A stretch of 24,722 bases of DNA from assembly GCA_009746045.1 (NCBI GenBank), contig RPFO01001652.1, positions 1 through 24,722 of the forward strand, given 5' to 3'. How positions within the stretch are numbered: the first letter of the stretch is position 1; every line of letters begins with the position of its first letter. Below the pieces are notes generated by a model that had not been told where the DNA came from, did not search any database, and saw nothing but the letters and a program-made list of their open reading frames with translations. Positions 8,847 to 17,076 of this stretch are shown here, piece after piece. Source of the stretch: Mesostigma viride (Eukaryota; Streptophyta; Mesostigmatophyceae; Mesostigmatales; Mesostigmataceae). The position numbers and the translations under genes were made by a program.

Positions 8847-10025
8847 ATCAGTTCTTTGACACTGAGTTGGCACTACGCAACACCTTTGATGCACATGAGT
8901 GCAGGGCGCATGTGTTGAAACCATGCAACCATGGCGATCCCTCAAAAAGTTTGGTTATGTAATAAGTGACACAATTATTCCGGACGTATGATGGCCCAAC
9001 GTCCTGTAAGGTTGAGTTGTCTTGGAGGAGGAGCGTGATGACCGCGGAAGCCGCGTGGGTGTCTGTAGTGCTATATCTTGAAGATGTACGGTCTTGGAAG
9101 AGTTATGGTCTTGGAATCATATAATAATGAGCTTGGAATAAAGTTGCGGGCAGCCTTCAATTGGCATATGTTGTCTCATTGATGTTGTCTCATTGCGTTA
9201 ATGGGTCAATTGTCTTAGTTTATATAATGTATATCTTGGGAAACTCATTGCTTCAATAAAATGCATGCTAGGCGCAATCAACCCCCACAAACACATCTGA
9301 AAACTGCACACTGCATCAAATGTATCCTAGACAAAAAAATGTATCCTAATCCGGTAAAACCACCCTAGGTGCATTCTTAATAGCGCAGGGCCTGCGCAGG
9401 GCTGGCCCAATATTTGGCGAGATAGAAAGCCGAGTTCGACCCGCCAGCCTGGAAACTGGCTGTGGTGAACGGCGGCATCGTCTAGCTGAAAGGGCGGTCA
9501 TAGCAGGGTAGGGCTTAGAAGCATCACCTGTCGACTGGGCACCGACGGGGAGCTCGGCTCTGCACCGCAACAAGGAATCGGCCACAAGCCATGCAGGGAG
9601 GAAAGTCGGCTGCGCAACGCCAAGGTACGTTTTGTCATGCAGTATGTGGTAGTCGCTTGCAGCCAACCGCCTTGCTCCGTCTCTCTTACCTGCACGCGTA
9701 GGAGGTGAGGTGATGTGCGCCCCTCCTTGTTGTTTTGTTTGTGAATTGTCGTTTCCTGTGACGTATTGTAACTAGCGTCCTGGCTGCGAAAGCTGTGGGC
9801 GCTGGTAGGGTGGTTTCCGTGGCTTCGTCCTTGCGAAAAGGCGGGCAGTTATCACGGAGGCTACCCTCTTGTATGGAATTAGGGGCGCGAAGCTCCTGAT
9901 TTCTGTGATAGTGATTAGATTAGAGCCAGTTGGCATCCCCCCCCCTGTGACAGGTCACACACTAGAGGTAAAAAGGTTCCTTTCTCTTTTCTATCTCTGT
10001 CTGCTGGCAATAGACAACGTGTGTG
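8847..10025. other. no gene recognised; small repeats only
   Basis: No open frame with protein-like content is seen. A perfect 14-bp tandem duplication (atgttgtctcattg) lies at 9168-9195, several gtcttgga motifs occur near 9020-9130, and a short palindrome (tgtgacaggtcaca) lies near 9948-9961 after a C-run. If the ORF at 10026 belongs to the gypsy element, its 5' LTR should lie here. I looked for sequence shared with the putative 3' LTR at 23675-24339 and found none. Confidence 0.5.
9380..9442 (+). other. weak tRNA-like A/B-box pair (possible SINE head)
   Basis: TAGCGCAGGGC near 9380 resembles an A box and GTTCGACCC near 9432 matches a B-box core, about 50 bp apart as in a tRNA-derived RNA polymerase III promoter. 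I could not fold a convincing cloverleaf or acceptor stem, and no poly-A tail or target duplication is evident. It may be chance. Confidence 0.15.
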
Positions 10026-10448
10026 ATGGCTAATAGTAACAATAGAAATAATAATAGATATAATAATGGACTTGGGGGTTGGGATAGTGATGTATCTAGG
10101 CAACTTTACTATGCTGTGGCACATGATGGAGGCACAGGGAAAGTAGGTATTTTCTATAGCTGGGTAGACTGCAAGAACTATATAGTGGATATGCATAGGG
10201 CTATCTTCAAGGGATTTAAGACAGCATGGGAAGCAGATAGGTTTTTCCAGGAATACATTACACGTCCAGTAGGCTTGCACGTAGAGGCACCACCTCAGGA
10301 GATTAGGACTCGCCCAATGCCTAGGGGCCGTAGCTGTGCACCCAATAGTGCAACAGTAGAGAGCAGGACGGGGGACACACAGACTGTCACAGTCACGTTC
10401 AGCCAACTCACTGTCAGCACCCCACCTAGGCAGCCACCTAGTTTCTAG
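10026..10448 (+). CDS. viroplasmin / RNase H1 N-terminal domain protein
   Basis: This 140-residue frame starts at ATG 10026 and stops with TAG at 10446-10448. After an N/R-rich head (residues 1-20) it contains a hybrid-binding fold typical of eukaryotic RNase H1 N-termini and caulimovirus P6 (viroplasmin, Cauli_VI family): YYAV at 28-31, GIFYSW at 41-46, and FKGFKTAWEADRF at 61-73. In that family the domain binds RNA:DNA hybrids or dsRNA. No RNase H catalytic domain follows; the rest (80-140) is a P/T/R-rich tail. It lies 163 bp upstream of the gypsy gag start on the same strand. It may therefore be an accessory ORF of that element, acting on replication intermediates (inference), or a separate gene the element landed beside. 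Confidence 0.75.
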   Translation: MANSNNRNNNRYNNGLGGWDSDVSRQLYYAVAHDGGTGKVGIFYSWVDCKNYIVDMHRAIFKGFKTAWEADRFFQEYITRPVGLHVEAPPQEIRTRPMPRGRSCAPNSATVESRTGDTQTVTVTFSQLTVSTPPRQPPSF

Positions 10449-10549
10449 AGGAGTAGAGTACTAATTATAGCTTACTATATAATAGCTACATTAGCAGAAT
10501 AACGTAGGGCAGTCGCTTGGTTGATTGCTTGTGGGCATGTGCATGGCAT

Positions 10550-10585
10550 TTTCCTCCTTCTTCCTCTCTCCTTCCTTCCTTCTAG
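10550..10585 (+). other. candidate splice acceptor upstream of gag
   Basis: A 30-nt pyrimidine tract (tcctccttcttcctctctcc and on) ends in TTCTAG at 10580-10585, and tactaat, similar to a branch-point sequence, occurs near 10459. Splicing here would place gag at 10612 close to the exon start, allowing gag to be translated from a transcript that otherwise begins with the hybrid-binding ORF. The DNA from 10586 to 10611 is open and in frame with gag, so a joined upstream exon is also possible. The donor is not identified. Confidence 0.35.
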
Positions 10586-10611
10586 AGCTTGTGGATGTGG
10601 TACTGGTAAAC

Positions 10612-12426
10612 ATGCCGCGGGGTAAAAAGAAGGTACGCAGCACGACTAGGAGTCATTCCGAGGAGGGAGGTGCAGACTTGGATAGGCAGGGCAGCCCAGA
10701 GTACCAAGTACAGGAGGTATCACAACAGGGCTCGTCCTACCAGCAAGGCAGTCCTGTAGGTCACCCAGGTGAGCTGACTAGTACCTCCCGTGAGCCGCGA
10801 AGGCCACGAGGAGCGGATAGGATGGATAATAGGGAGGAATACCAGCCGCAGCGAATGCAGGCTGAGTATAACCAGCTGATGGAACGGGCAGGTGATGAGT
10901 CCCGGCCCAGATCGAATCCCACGAGTGCAGCCCAGCACCAGTCAGTGCAGCCGCAGCAACGCCCGCCTGGGCAGCCGCAGCAGCACCCAGTGCAGTCCCC
11001 ACAGCAGCATTCGGAACAGCAACAGCCGTTGCCGCAGCAGTGGCAGCAGAGGCCAGTACAGCAGCAGCAGCCACCGCCGCCGCCGCAGCAACAGTGGCAG
11101 CAGCCGCAGCAGCTTCCGCCGTTGCAGCAGCAGCAGCAGCCGCTAAGCCAGCCGACCGGGTCGCAGATGTTTGGTCCGCTTAGTCAGAACGCGGCCTATT
11201 ATCACGCGCAACGCGCCCAACGATTACAACATCCCTGGGCGAGCGGTCGACGGGTTTCTTTTAGCGGTGACCTGCAGTCCAATGCGACATCGCTGTGGAC
11301 CCAGGACGAGGCTAGGGTTCCACCGCCGGTATACGATGAGGCTGGGCCCGCGTCGTCCCATCCGGCGCGCAATGTCCCAGCAGCCGGACCTGCGCGGCCG
11401 AGCGTGTCGCATGGCAATAACCTCAACTTGAGTCGCATGGCACCCAGTGATCCTGGCTACGCGCATCCCTCGTCTGTCTGGCTACAACGCAGCGTGACTA
11501 GGTCAGCGCCTGCATCCGCAGATGACTCGTTGTCGATCTTTAATGTTCCGCCGTATCGCGCAGTGGGCGGACCTCGGGCCGACGCGTTTAAGGCGCCGCC
11601 CATGCCTGACTTTAAACCAGTGCCCAAGCTGCGCGCGACTATGAACCCTCGCGAGATCGACGAATGGACGCGTATGTGGGTACAGATCTACTGGGCGTGG
11701 TGCAACCACAATGGGTGGGAGCTAGCTACCGAGGTTCTTATCTCCTACGTCGTCACCAACTGCATGGATCCCTCAGTGGTCGGCATACTCAACTGTGAGA
11801 GTGTCGCGTCGCGCTTGTACCCTCGCACAGTAGAGGAGCTACTAGAGCGCATTGAGCGCAAGCTGGTGCCCCCTGACTGGAAGCTCCACGAGCGTCTGGC
11901 TTTTTCCAAGCTACGCCAATTAGGCACCACACCGTTCCGCGAGTTTCTGACAGAGTTTGAAGCATTCTCGGCTCGCCTTGAGGACTTGACCTGGACAGAA
12001 TACAGGGCGCGGTTCATTGAGGCGCTGAGTCCGGAACTCCTAGATGAGGTGCTAAAGCGCTTTGCTGAGATACCGTGGGAGCAGTGGGATGTGATCGAGA
12101 TCCAGCAGTACCTTCTAAAGGTGTCAGATGTGCTCGCACGCCGCCGCGCAGCGGTCACCTATCGGCATGCTGGTGCTGCACCGCGTCGCGTCCACTTCAC
12201 TACGGTGGACCAAGATGGGTCCTCTGAGGACATTATCGACCACGAGCAGGAGGACGGCGACTATGAAGCGCCCCAGGTCAATGCAATCGATGCGTCCAAG
12301 GCGCGATGCTTCCGGTGCGGCGAGGTCGGTCATCTCAAGAAGGACTGCACGCGACCACGTACCACGGGATCGCGATCGTGGCGACGAGCAGACGTCACCC
12401 CGTTTCTCCGGGCCTGCCTTCGGTAA
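10612..12426 (+). pseudogene. gag: gypsy Gag (capsid and zinc knuckle), frame lost at the 3' end
   Basis: I chose ATG 10612 (MPRGKKKVRSTT); the same frame is open upstream to non-ATG codons. Residues 1-95 are charged and S/Q-rich, about 95-190 are Q/P-rich low complexity, and about 345-530 match a retrotransposon capsid (DEWTRMWVQIYWAWCNHNGW, then KLRQLGTTPFREFLTEFEAF and EALSPELLDEVLKRF). A nucleocapsid knuckle CFRCGEVGHLKKDC (CX2CX4HX4C) sits near 566-579. In the element, Gag assembles the virus-like particle and binds RNA. After the knuckle the frame degenerates and stops at 12426, while protein-like sequence continues one base over. The gene is therefore either frameshifted or joined to pol by +1 recoding. 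Confidence 0.8.
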
Positions 12427-12721
12427 GCGCCCGGAACAAGCACAGCGCCCAGACCGGCCTCGCAACGCGGGCGAGCGCGCAGCCAAGTTGCAGGACGCCC
12501 GGCAGCGTCCCACGCAGCACCAGACGCCCCGCGCTACGGGTCCTTCGTTCCAGCGGGTGACCCGCGAGTTGAATGAGTTGTTCTCACAGCAACAGGACTC
12601 GGGTAATGGCGCCTCGGGGGTTATGGATGGCAAGGCGGTCGCCGGCTATGGGCATGGCGACGAGGAGGATGAGGTAGAGGGGGAAGAGTGGACCGGGCGG
12701 TCGAACGAGGCGGTCTCCCGG
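12427..12721 (+). pseudogene. gypsy gag-pol linker in shifted frame, cut by insertion
   Basis: From about 12360 the plausible register becomes the second forward frame, giving an R/Q/P-rich linker (RPEQAQRPDRPRNAGERAAK and on) and an acidic stretch (DEEDEVEGEEW). It ends at the copia insertion at 12721. Bridging to the other side of the insertion needs one more register change to reach the protease frame, so the host copy was already frame-damaged here or has linker sequence I cannot align by eye. Any ORF reading on past 12722 only enters the copia LTR. Confidence 0.55.
12717..12721. repeat. target-site duplication, left copy
   Basis: CCCGG lies directly before the left copia LTR and again at 18607-18611 directly after the right LTR. 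Flank identity (ctcccgg) extends two more bases, so a duplication of 3 to 7 bp is formally possible. Five bp gives LTR ends that are perfect inverted repeats (AGTTG/CAACT) and matches the usual copia footprint. Confidence 0.85.
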
Positions 12722-12997
12722 AGTTGCAATAATGTGTTTTGGATACCAACGCTCTTCGTCGAGAGGCAAGTGCTTTGGTGCTACGCAGAGGAACACGCAG
12801 GCGGCTACCTCGTCCGCCGTCACGTTGCATTTATTTCTCATTAACTTATCATCGTGCATTGGACTTGCTTAACATAGTCCGAGATTCCTCGGCGCGACGC
12901 TAGATGCCGTTCACAAGATTCCGTCGCAGCAAAGATGCTGACGGCGCGGCGTCCACACTAGGATTTAGGGTACTGAGTAGAACTACACAGTACAACT
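12722..12997 (-). repeat. copia 3' LTR
   Basis: 276 bp, identical by base-by-base reading to 18331-18606. The left boundary is firm because the base before it differs between copies (g against a). The right boundary is placed by the target duplication and the AGTTG/CAACT inverted ends. In element orientation it runs from AGTTGTACTG to TTGCAACT and so lacks the common TG...CA termini at its outermost bases. Short frames inside it are not coding. Confidence 0.95.
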
Positions 12998-13414
12998 CCG
13001 ACTTCTTTTTCTTTGTGAGTCGGTACGGACAGGGATGTACTCAAGATGATCGGTACGGCCGCATCCCAGTCACCGACTTCACAATCCTAGTAGTGGCAAA
13101 GTCTTGTTGGGAAACAACACCAACAAGCATAGCGGTCGCATGAACTTGGATGCATGTGCAAGACACACATCATTATGGCAAGTCATTTATTCATCGTACC
13201 ACACTGGGGAAACCCGGAAACATAGTATGCCGGCCACCGCCAAGCATCAACGGGTGAAAACCCAGACAAGAGCCCATTACATAGTATGCAACTCTCCCGC
13301 AGAGAGAAGCATCAAGGCCATGGTCAATGCCAATTTTAAATAGGAAATTCAGAAAAGAGTGAAAACACACATCAGCCAGGGCAAGATGTAACCCTGAAAT
13401 CAGACAGGGACAAT
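12998..13414 (-). other. copia 3' noncoding region with purine tract
   Basis: The stretch between the pol stop (13415) and the 3' LTR has no protein-like frame. Next to the LTR the minus strand carries a purine run (AAAGAAAAAGAAG, 13002-13014) that probably primes plus-strand DNA synthesis, although four bases separate it from the LTR. A 6-bp inverted repeat (ccgact at 12998-13003, agtcgg at 13018-13023) encloses the tract. Confidence 0.6.
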
Positions 13415-16400
13415 TTAAAGTGTCGCCTGAACTAGACGAAGCTTGTCATACTGAGGCCTAGCCTTGGCATACAGCTTGGTCAAAGCATCTGAAATGTTAT
13501 CATTGTCGCGAACATGGTACAGCGAAACAGCGTCACTATATTCTTTGGCACGAAGGAAGTCGAGCTTGCGCGTGCGCGCATAAGGATCAGCCAAAAAGTC
13601 AATCAGCGACTGCGAATCCGTGAAGATGGTGGTATCAACCTGTGGAATGACACGGCAAAACTTCAAACACCACCGAAGAACCGCACGGAAATACATCAAC
13701 TCCTCAGCAGTCTCGCAGAAGGCACGAGCCTCTGCAGTGTCACTACCCACATACACCCGCCGATGTAAGCGAGAAAACCACGCAAAGGGTGAAGGGGAAG
13801 ATTCAGGGACATGGACAGTGGCAGAATTACTCAAAAGCACCACAGCGGCACAGCGCCCACGGAGCTTAGAGATATTAGCACTATCCAAACTGCTATCACA
13901 ATACGCGGACAAGTGAATAGGCCGCTCATAGTCCACCCCATGTAAGACCAACCCAGGGGAGGCAGAAATGTACTTACACATGACATTGCGGGAAAGAGAG
14001 CACATCAAGTCATCTGGCAACCGAGCAAGCACCGCCAAGTCAGGGGAGACGGTAGAGACCAGCCAGTTCAGCTTACCCCGCAGAGAACCACACTCAGCAG
14101 GCTGAATATACTGACTAGTAAGGGATGAAAGCTGAGTGATGAGCTCCTGAACATAGTCCCCCGCTGCACGCAGCTTCATCACATATCTGCCAGAGGCATC
14201 CTTGGTGAGCATAGTGTCGACGCCACAGAACTTGACATACTTGTCCAAGACGCGGCGAATGACCTTGCCGACCGGGAAGTGCTGAGCAACAGTGGCACAA
14301 AACCAGTCTAGCCACGGTGTGGGGCCCATGCAGTCCACATCATCGACATGAATGAACACAAAAACTGGCTGCCCCTCCCATGAGCCAACAAACAGAGAGG
14401 GGTCCAGGTCATGATAGTACATGTGCATCACATCAAGCAAAAGACGCTCGAGGCAAAGGCGCCAAATCCGAGGACCTGTCACAGTACCGTCAACACCCTT
14501 CAAGAGACGGAGAAACTTCTTGCCCATGATAGGCTGCCACAAGGGAGGACAGCGCACATACAAGCGGGTCGTGCCAGCCCACACATTCTCAGCGAGCTTG
14601 GGATCACCATTCAAAAAAGCTTTGCTGAAATCCATGAGGGCTGACTCATACGGAAGTCCCTTGTTGAGCTGGCCTAGGTAGAAGGACAGGACCATGCGCC
14701 AATTATCCTTGATCAACCCAGGTGCTGAGATGGCATTGTCCGGAAGATCACTAGTACCTGAAAATTCTAGGACCACCGGGCGAACAAAAGGCACCCTAGT
14801 TGTTGTGTCAGGCACCAACTTACGCTCCAAAGTCCACTTGTGGCGCAAAAGGCGAGCACCACTGGGCACTTCATCAACCGGTTCAACAGCACGGTATGCA
14901 AGCCACCTTTCACCTGACGCAATAATGGCCTTAGTCCACCCATCTAGCCCCTCCTCCGTTTGACACTCCACGTCAGCATCATGGTAAGAGATAGGGCTTT
15001 GGGTAGCAACATCATGACGTCCAATGCCGAGACTAGCCAAGCTAGGACGTTTAGGAAGCAACAACTGAGTTACCAACGGCACATCACTCTCACGGGCATA
15101 GTTCACGTGCCGAATGTTGCCTATGACAGCAACAAGTTGGCAGTCAGACATGACAGCATAGTCCTCAAGAGGCAGATCAGCATGCCCCTCCCGCCGCAAG
15201 CAGGTGGAGTTGACCCAGACATCCTCCCGTACAAGGAAGTTCTGACCAAGGATTGGTGGACCACTATACCCTTCCACCACGCAAAACTCAACTAGCACCC
15301 CCATCACATTGACATCAATGACACCAAGGACAGGGAACTTCGTTGAGCCAGCAAAATCAGTCACACACTCCCAGTGCACTGAGGGTCTCACAGGATTGTA
15401 GTGCAGGGATGAGACAATGGAGGTTCTCGCCTGCGTATCTACCAACATCCTCATACCATGCTGATCACCCAGGGTACCAAATGCGGATACCATCGCTGCC
15501 TTGACGGGATTTTGCAAAGCGTCTGTAGGAGGTTTACGCATCAACCTTTCTACAGCAAGGGTGAGAAAGCCCTTACGGCTTGGGCGCTCAAGACAGGAAC
15601 TGCCCTGAGTACTATCCCTACCAACGCAGGGATCCTCCCGACCAACGCCAGAAGGGGGGAGGTTAGGCAAGCTGTCGCGCAAGCTCTCTGCCTGTTCTAC
15701 CCCTAGGGTGTGTAAGTGGTGTGCTACCACAGCAACATCATCATCATAGTCCCCACTCTGCAACTCCAACTCAGCTTCCCCACTAGGCGCGCTAGTACCA
15801 CTGTCCCCTGCATTGTCACATACAGGAGCCGAAGAGGAAGGAGGAGTCACAGTGCTAGAGAGCCTGCTAGGGTCGGAGTACAACTCCAACACTCTAGACC
15901 AAGCCTCCACATCACGCATGTAGGGCTTCACCCTATTCCAAGCCATAGTGACCTCAGTGCCCTCATAGTCCACCACGCATTTACGCATAGCAGCATCACA
16001 AGAAATTACCTTGGCTGGACCAAGCCACCTGCCACGCTTACCCAGGGCACCTTCCTTGTGCAGCCAAACATCATGCCCCACACTGGGCTCATAAGCCCCA
16101 CGTCGCCTATCCAACTGGACAAGGCGCTGAAAACGGGATGCTAGGTGGTCTTTGTACACATCCACCACCACATCGTGATATTGGCCAAACTGCAAACCCT
16201 CGGCAGTCACCAACACCCCATCCTGTGTCGACATCAGCACACGGTTGTTCAAACTTCGACACACGGCAAGTGCCCACAAGAGCCGACTAGAGAATTCACT
16301 GTGTGGCATGTGGTCCCCACGTCGGGTAGCAAGCAGCTTAAACTCCTGTACCGCTCTCTCCGCTATCCCTTGTGACTCGTGGTCCTCACGCCCCACTGTT

Positions 16401-17053
16401 CCCACAAACTCATATCCAGGTTCCTTGGCAGCCCACTTGAATTGCTGATCAAACTGCATCCCTGTAACCATGCTAAACATGGAGTCCAACAGGTCTATCC
16501 CCTCAAGGAGGTCCCCAACATGCTGTGACTTGAGTGGGACAACTGAAACAAAATGGGAAAATCTGTCTATTCCCAGCAAGTAGACAGCCTGGTCCTGGAA
16601 CAAAATGTCACACACCAAGTGACCACGCTCAAGGGGTGGGTGTTTGACATGCCTACGTGCACGCTTAGGCGCAGTGGACTGACACTGGTGACAACCACTG
16701 TACATGGACTGCACCGTGCTAGCCAACTTAGTCCCCGGTGCCAGTGCCCGTGCAAAACGGATAGCGTGGGTCCCATGGCCTAACACATGATGCAAGCGTG
16801 CAGCAACAGCAGTCAAGGAAAGGACTTCACCTGGTGTGGCCAGTGACCCCCCATCGTCACGGTCGACGTGCATGAGTCCAGCTTGCATAGTACCAGCATT
16901 ACTGGTCGGTGGGGGTTCATGGTCCCGCGTTGCCGCAGGCGTAACAATGTCTGTGCACAAGCCGCTACGCAACACAGCAGCAATGCACGCAGCAGAATTG
17001 TTGTCTACACAACTACCCAGCTCATCACATGCAGCTAGATTAGTGGTAAACAC
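13415..17053 (-). CDS. pol: copia-type Pol: integrase, protease-like, RT, RNase H
   Basis: The frame is open from about 17116 to a TAA at 13415. The first listed codon is GTG, and the first in-frame ATG is at 16888. Residues 89-124 form an integrase zinc site (H-X3-H-X27-C-X2-C). The catalytic core follows, with likely acidic residues D149, D202 and E232; the last spacing of 29 is shorter than the usual 35. Residues 535-612 look like an aspartic protease (MLVDTQARTSIVS, then ILGQNFL), where Q replaces the usual glycine of DTG/DSG. RT spans about 706-950 with ALMDFSKAFLNG and IHVDD (H for the usual Y). RNase H (YCDSSLD, FTDSQSL, DALTK) ends the protein. Together these make and integrate the cDNA. 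The product must start by -1 frameshifting from gag or by internal initiation, since the frames overlap by about 40 nt. Confidence 0.93.
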   Translation of the reverse strand: MFTTNLAACDELGSCVDNNSAACIAAVLRSGLCTDIVTPAATRDHEPPPTSNAGTMQAGLMHVDRDDGGSLATPGEVLSLTAVAARLHHVLGHGTHAIRFARALAPGTKLASTVQSMYSGCHQCQSTAPKRARRHVKHPPLERGHLVCDILFQDQAVYLLGIDRFSHFVSVVPLKSQHVGDLLEGIDLLDSMFSMVTGMQFDQQFKWAAKEPGYEFVGTVGREDHESQGIAERAVQEFKLLATRRGDHMPHSEFSSRLLWALAVCRSLNNRVLMSTQDGVLVTAEGLQFGQYHDVVVDVYKDHLASRFQRLVQLDRRRGAYEPSVGHDVWLHKEGALGKRGRWLGPAKVISCDAAMRKCVVDYEGTEVTMAWNRVKPYMRDVEAWSRVLELYSDPSRLSSTVTPPSSSAPVCDNAGDSGTSAPSGEAELELQSGDYDDDVAVVAHHLHTLGVEQAESLRDSLPNLPPSGVGREDPCVGRDSTQGSSCLERPSRKGFLTLAVERLMRKPPTDALQNPVKAAMVSAFGTLGDQHGMRMLVDTQARTSIVSSLHYNPVRPSVHWECVTDFAGSTKFPVLGVIDVNVMGVLVEFCVVEGYSGPPILGQNFLVREDVWVNSTCLRREGHADLPLEDYAVMSDCQLVAVIGNIRHVNYARESDVPLVTQLLLPKRPSLASLGIGRHDVATQSPISYHDADVECQTEEGLDGWTKAIIASGERWLAYRAVEPVDEVPSGARLLRHKWTLERKLVPDTTTRVPFVRPVVLEFSGTSDLPDNAISAPGLIKDNWRMVLSFYLGQLNKGLPYESALMDFSKAFLNGDPKLAENVWAGTTRLYVRCPPLWQPIMGKKFLRLLKGVDGTVTGPRIWRLCLERLLLDVMHMYYHDLDPSLFVGSWEGQPVFVFIHVDDVDCMGPTPWLDWFCATVAQHFPVGKVIRRVLDKYVKFCGVDTMLTKDASGRYVMKLRAAGDYVQELITQLSSLTSQYIQPAECGSLRGKLNWLVSTVSPDLAVLARLPDDLMCSLSRNVMCKYISASPGLVLHGVDYERPIHLSAYCDSSLDSANISKLRGRCAAVVLLSNSATVHVPESSPSPFAWFSRLHRRVYVGSDTAEARAFCETAEELMYFRAVLRWCLKFCRVIPQVDTTIFTDSQSLIDFLADPYARTRKLDFLRAKEYSDAVSLYHVRDNDNISDALTKLYAKARPQYDKLRLVQATL

Positions 17054-17076
17054 ATCATCGTCCCAACATGGGCTAT

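Noticed and set aside
9346-9695. rRNA-like or LINE-like fragment
   Set aside because: A short stretch (ggtgaacggcgg) recalls 28S rRNA, but neighbouring bases do not follow rRNA, and no RT or endonuclease motif is seen.
9926-9950. Primer-binding site (ttggcatcccc) for the gypsy 5' LTR
   Set aside because: It starts with TGG as a site should, but the preceding bases do not end like an LTR and no matching LTR lies upstream.
12722-12844. C-terminal end of a plus-strand ORF running into 12844
   Set aside because: Past 12721 it reads antisense copia LTR, so this is not gypsy Gag.
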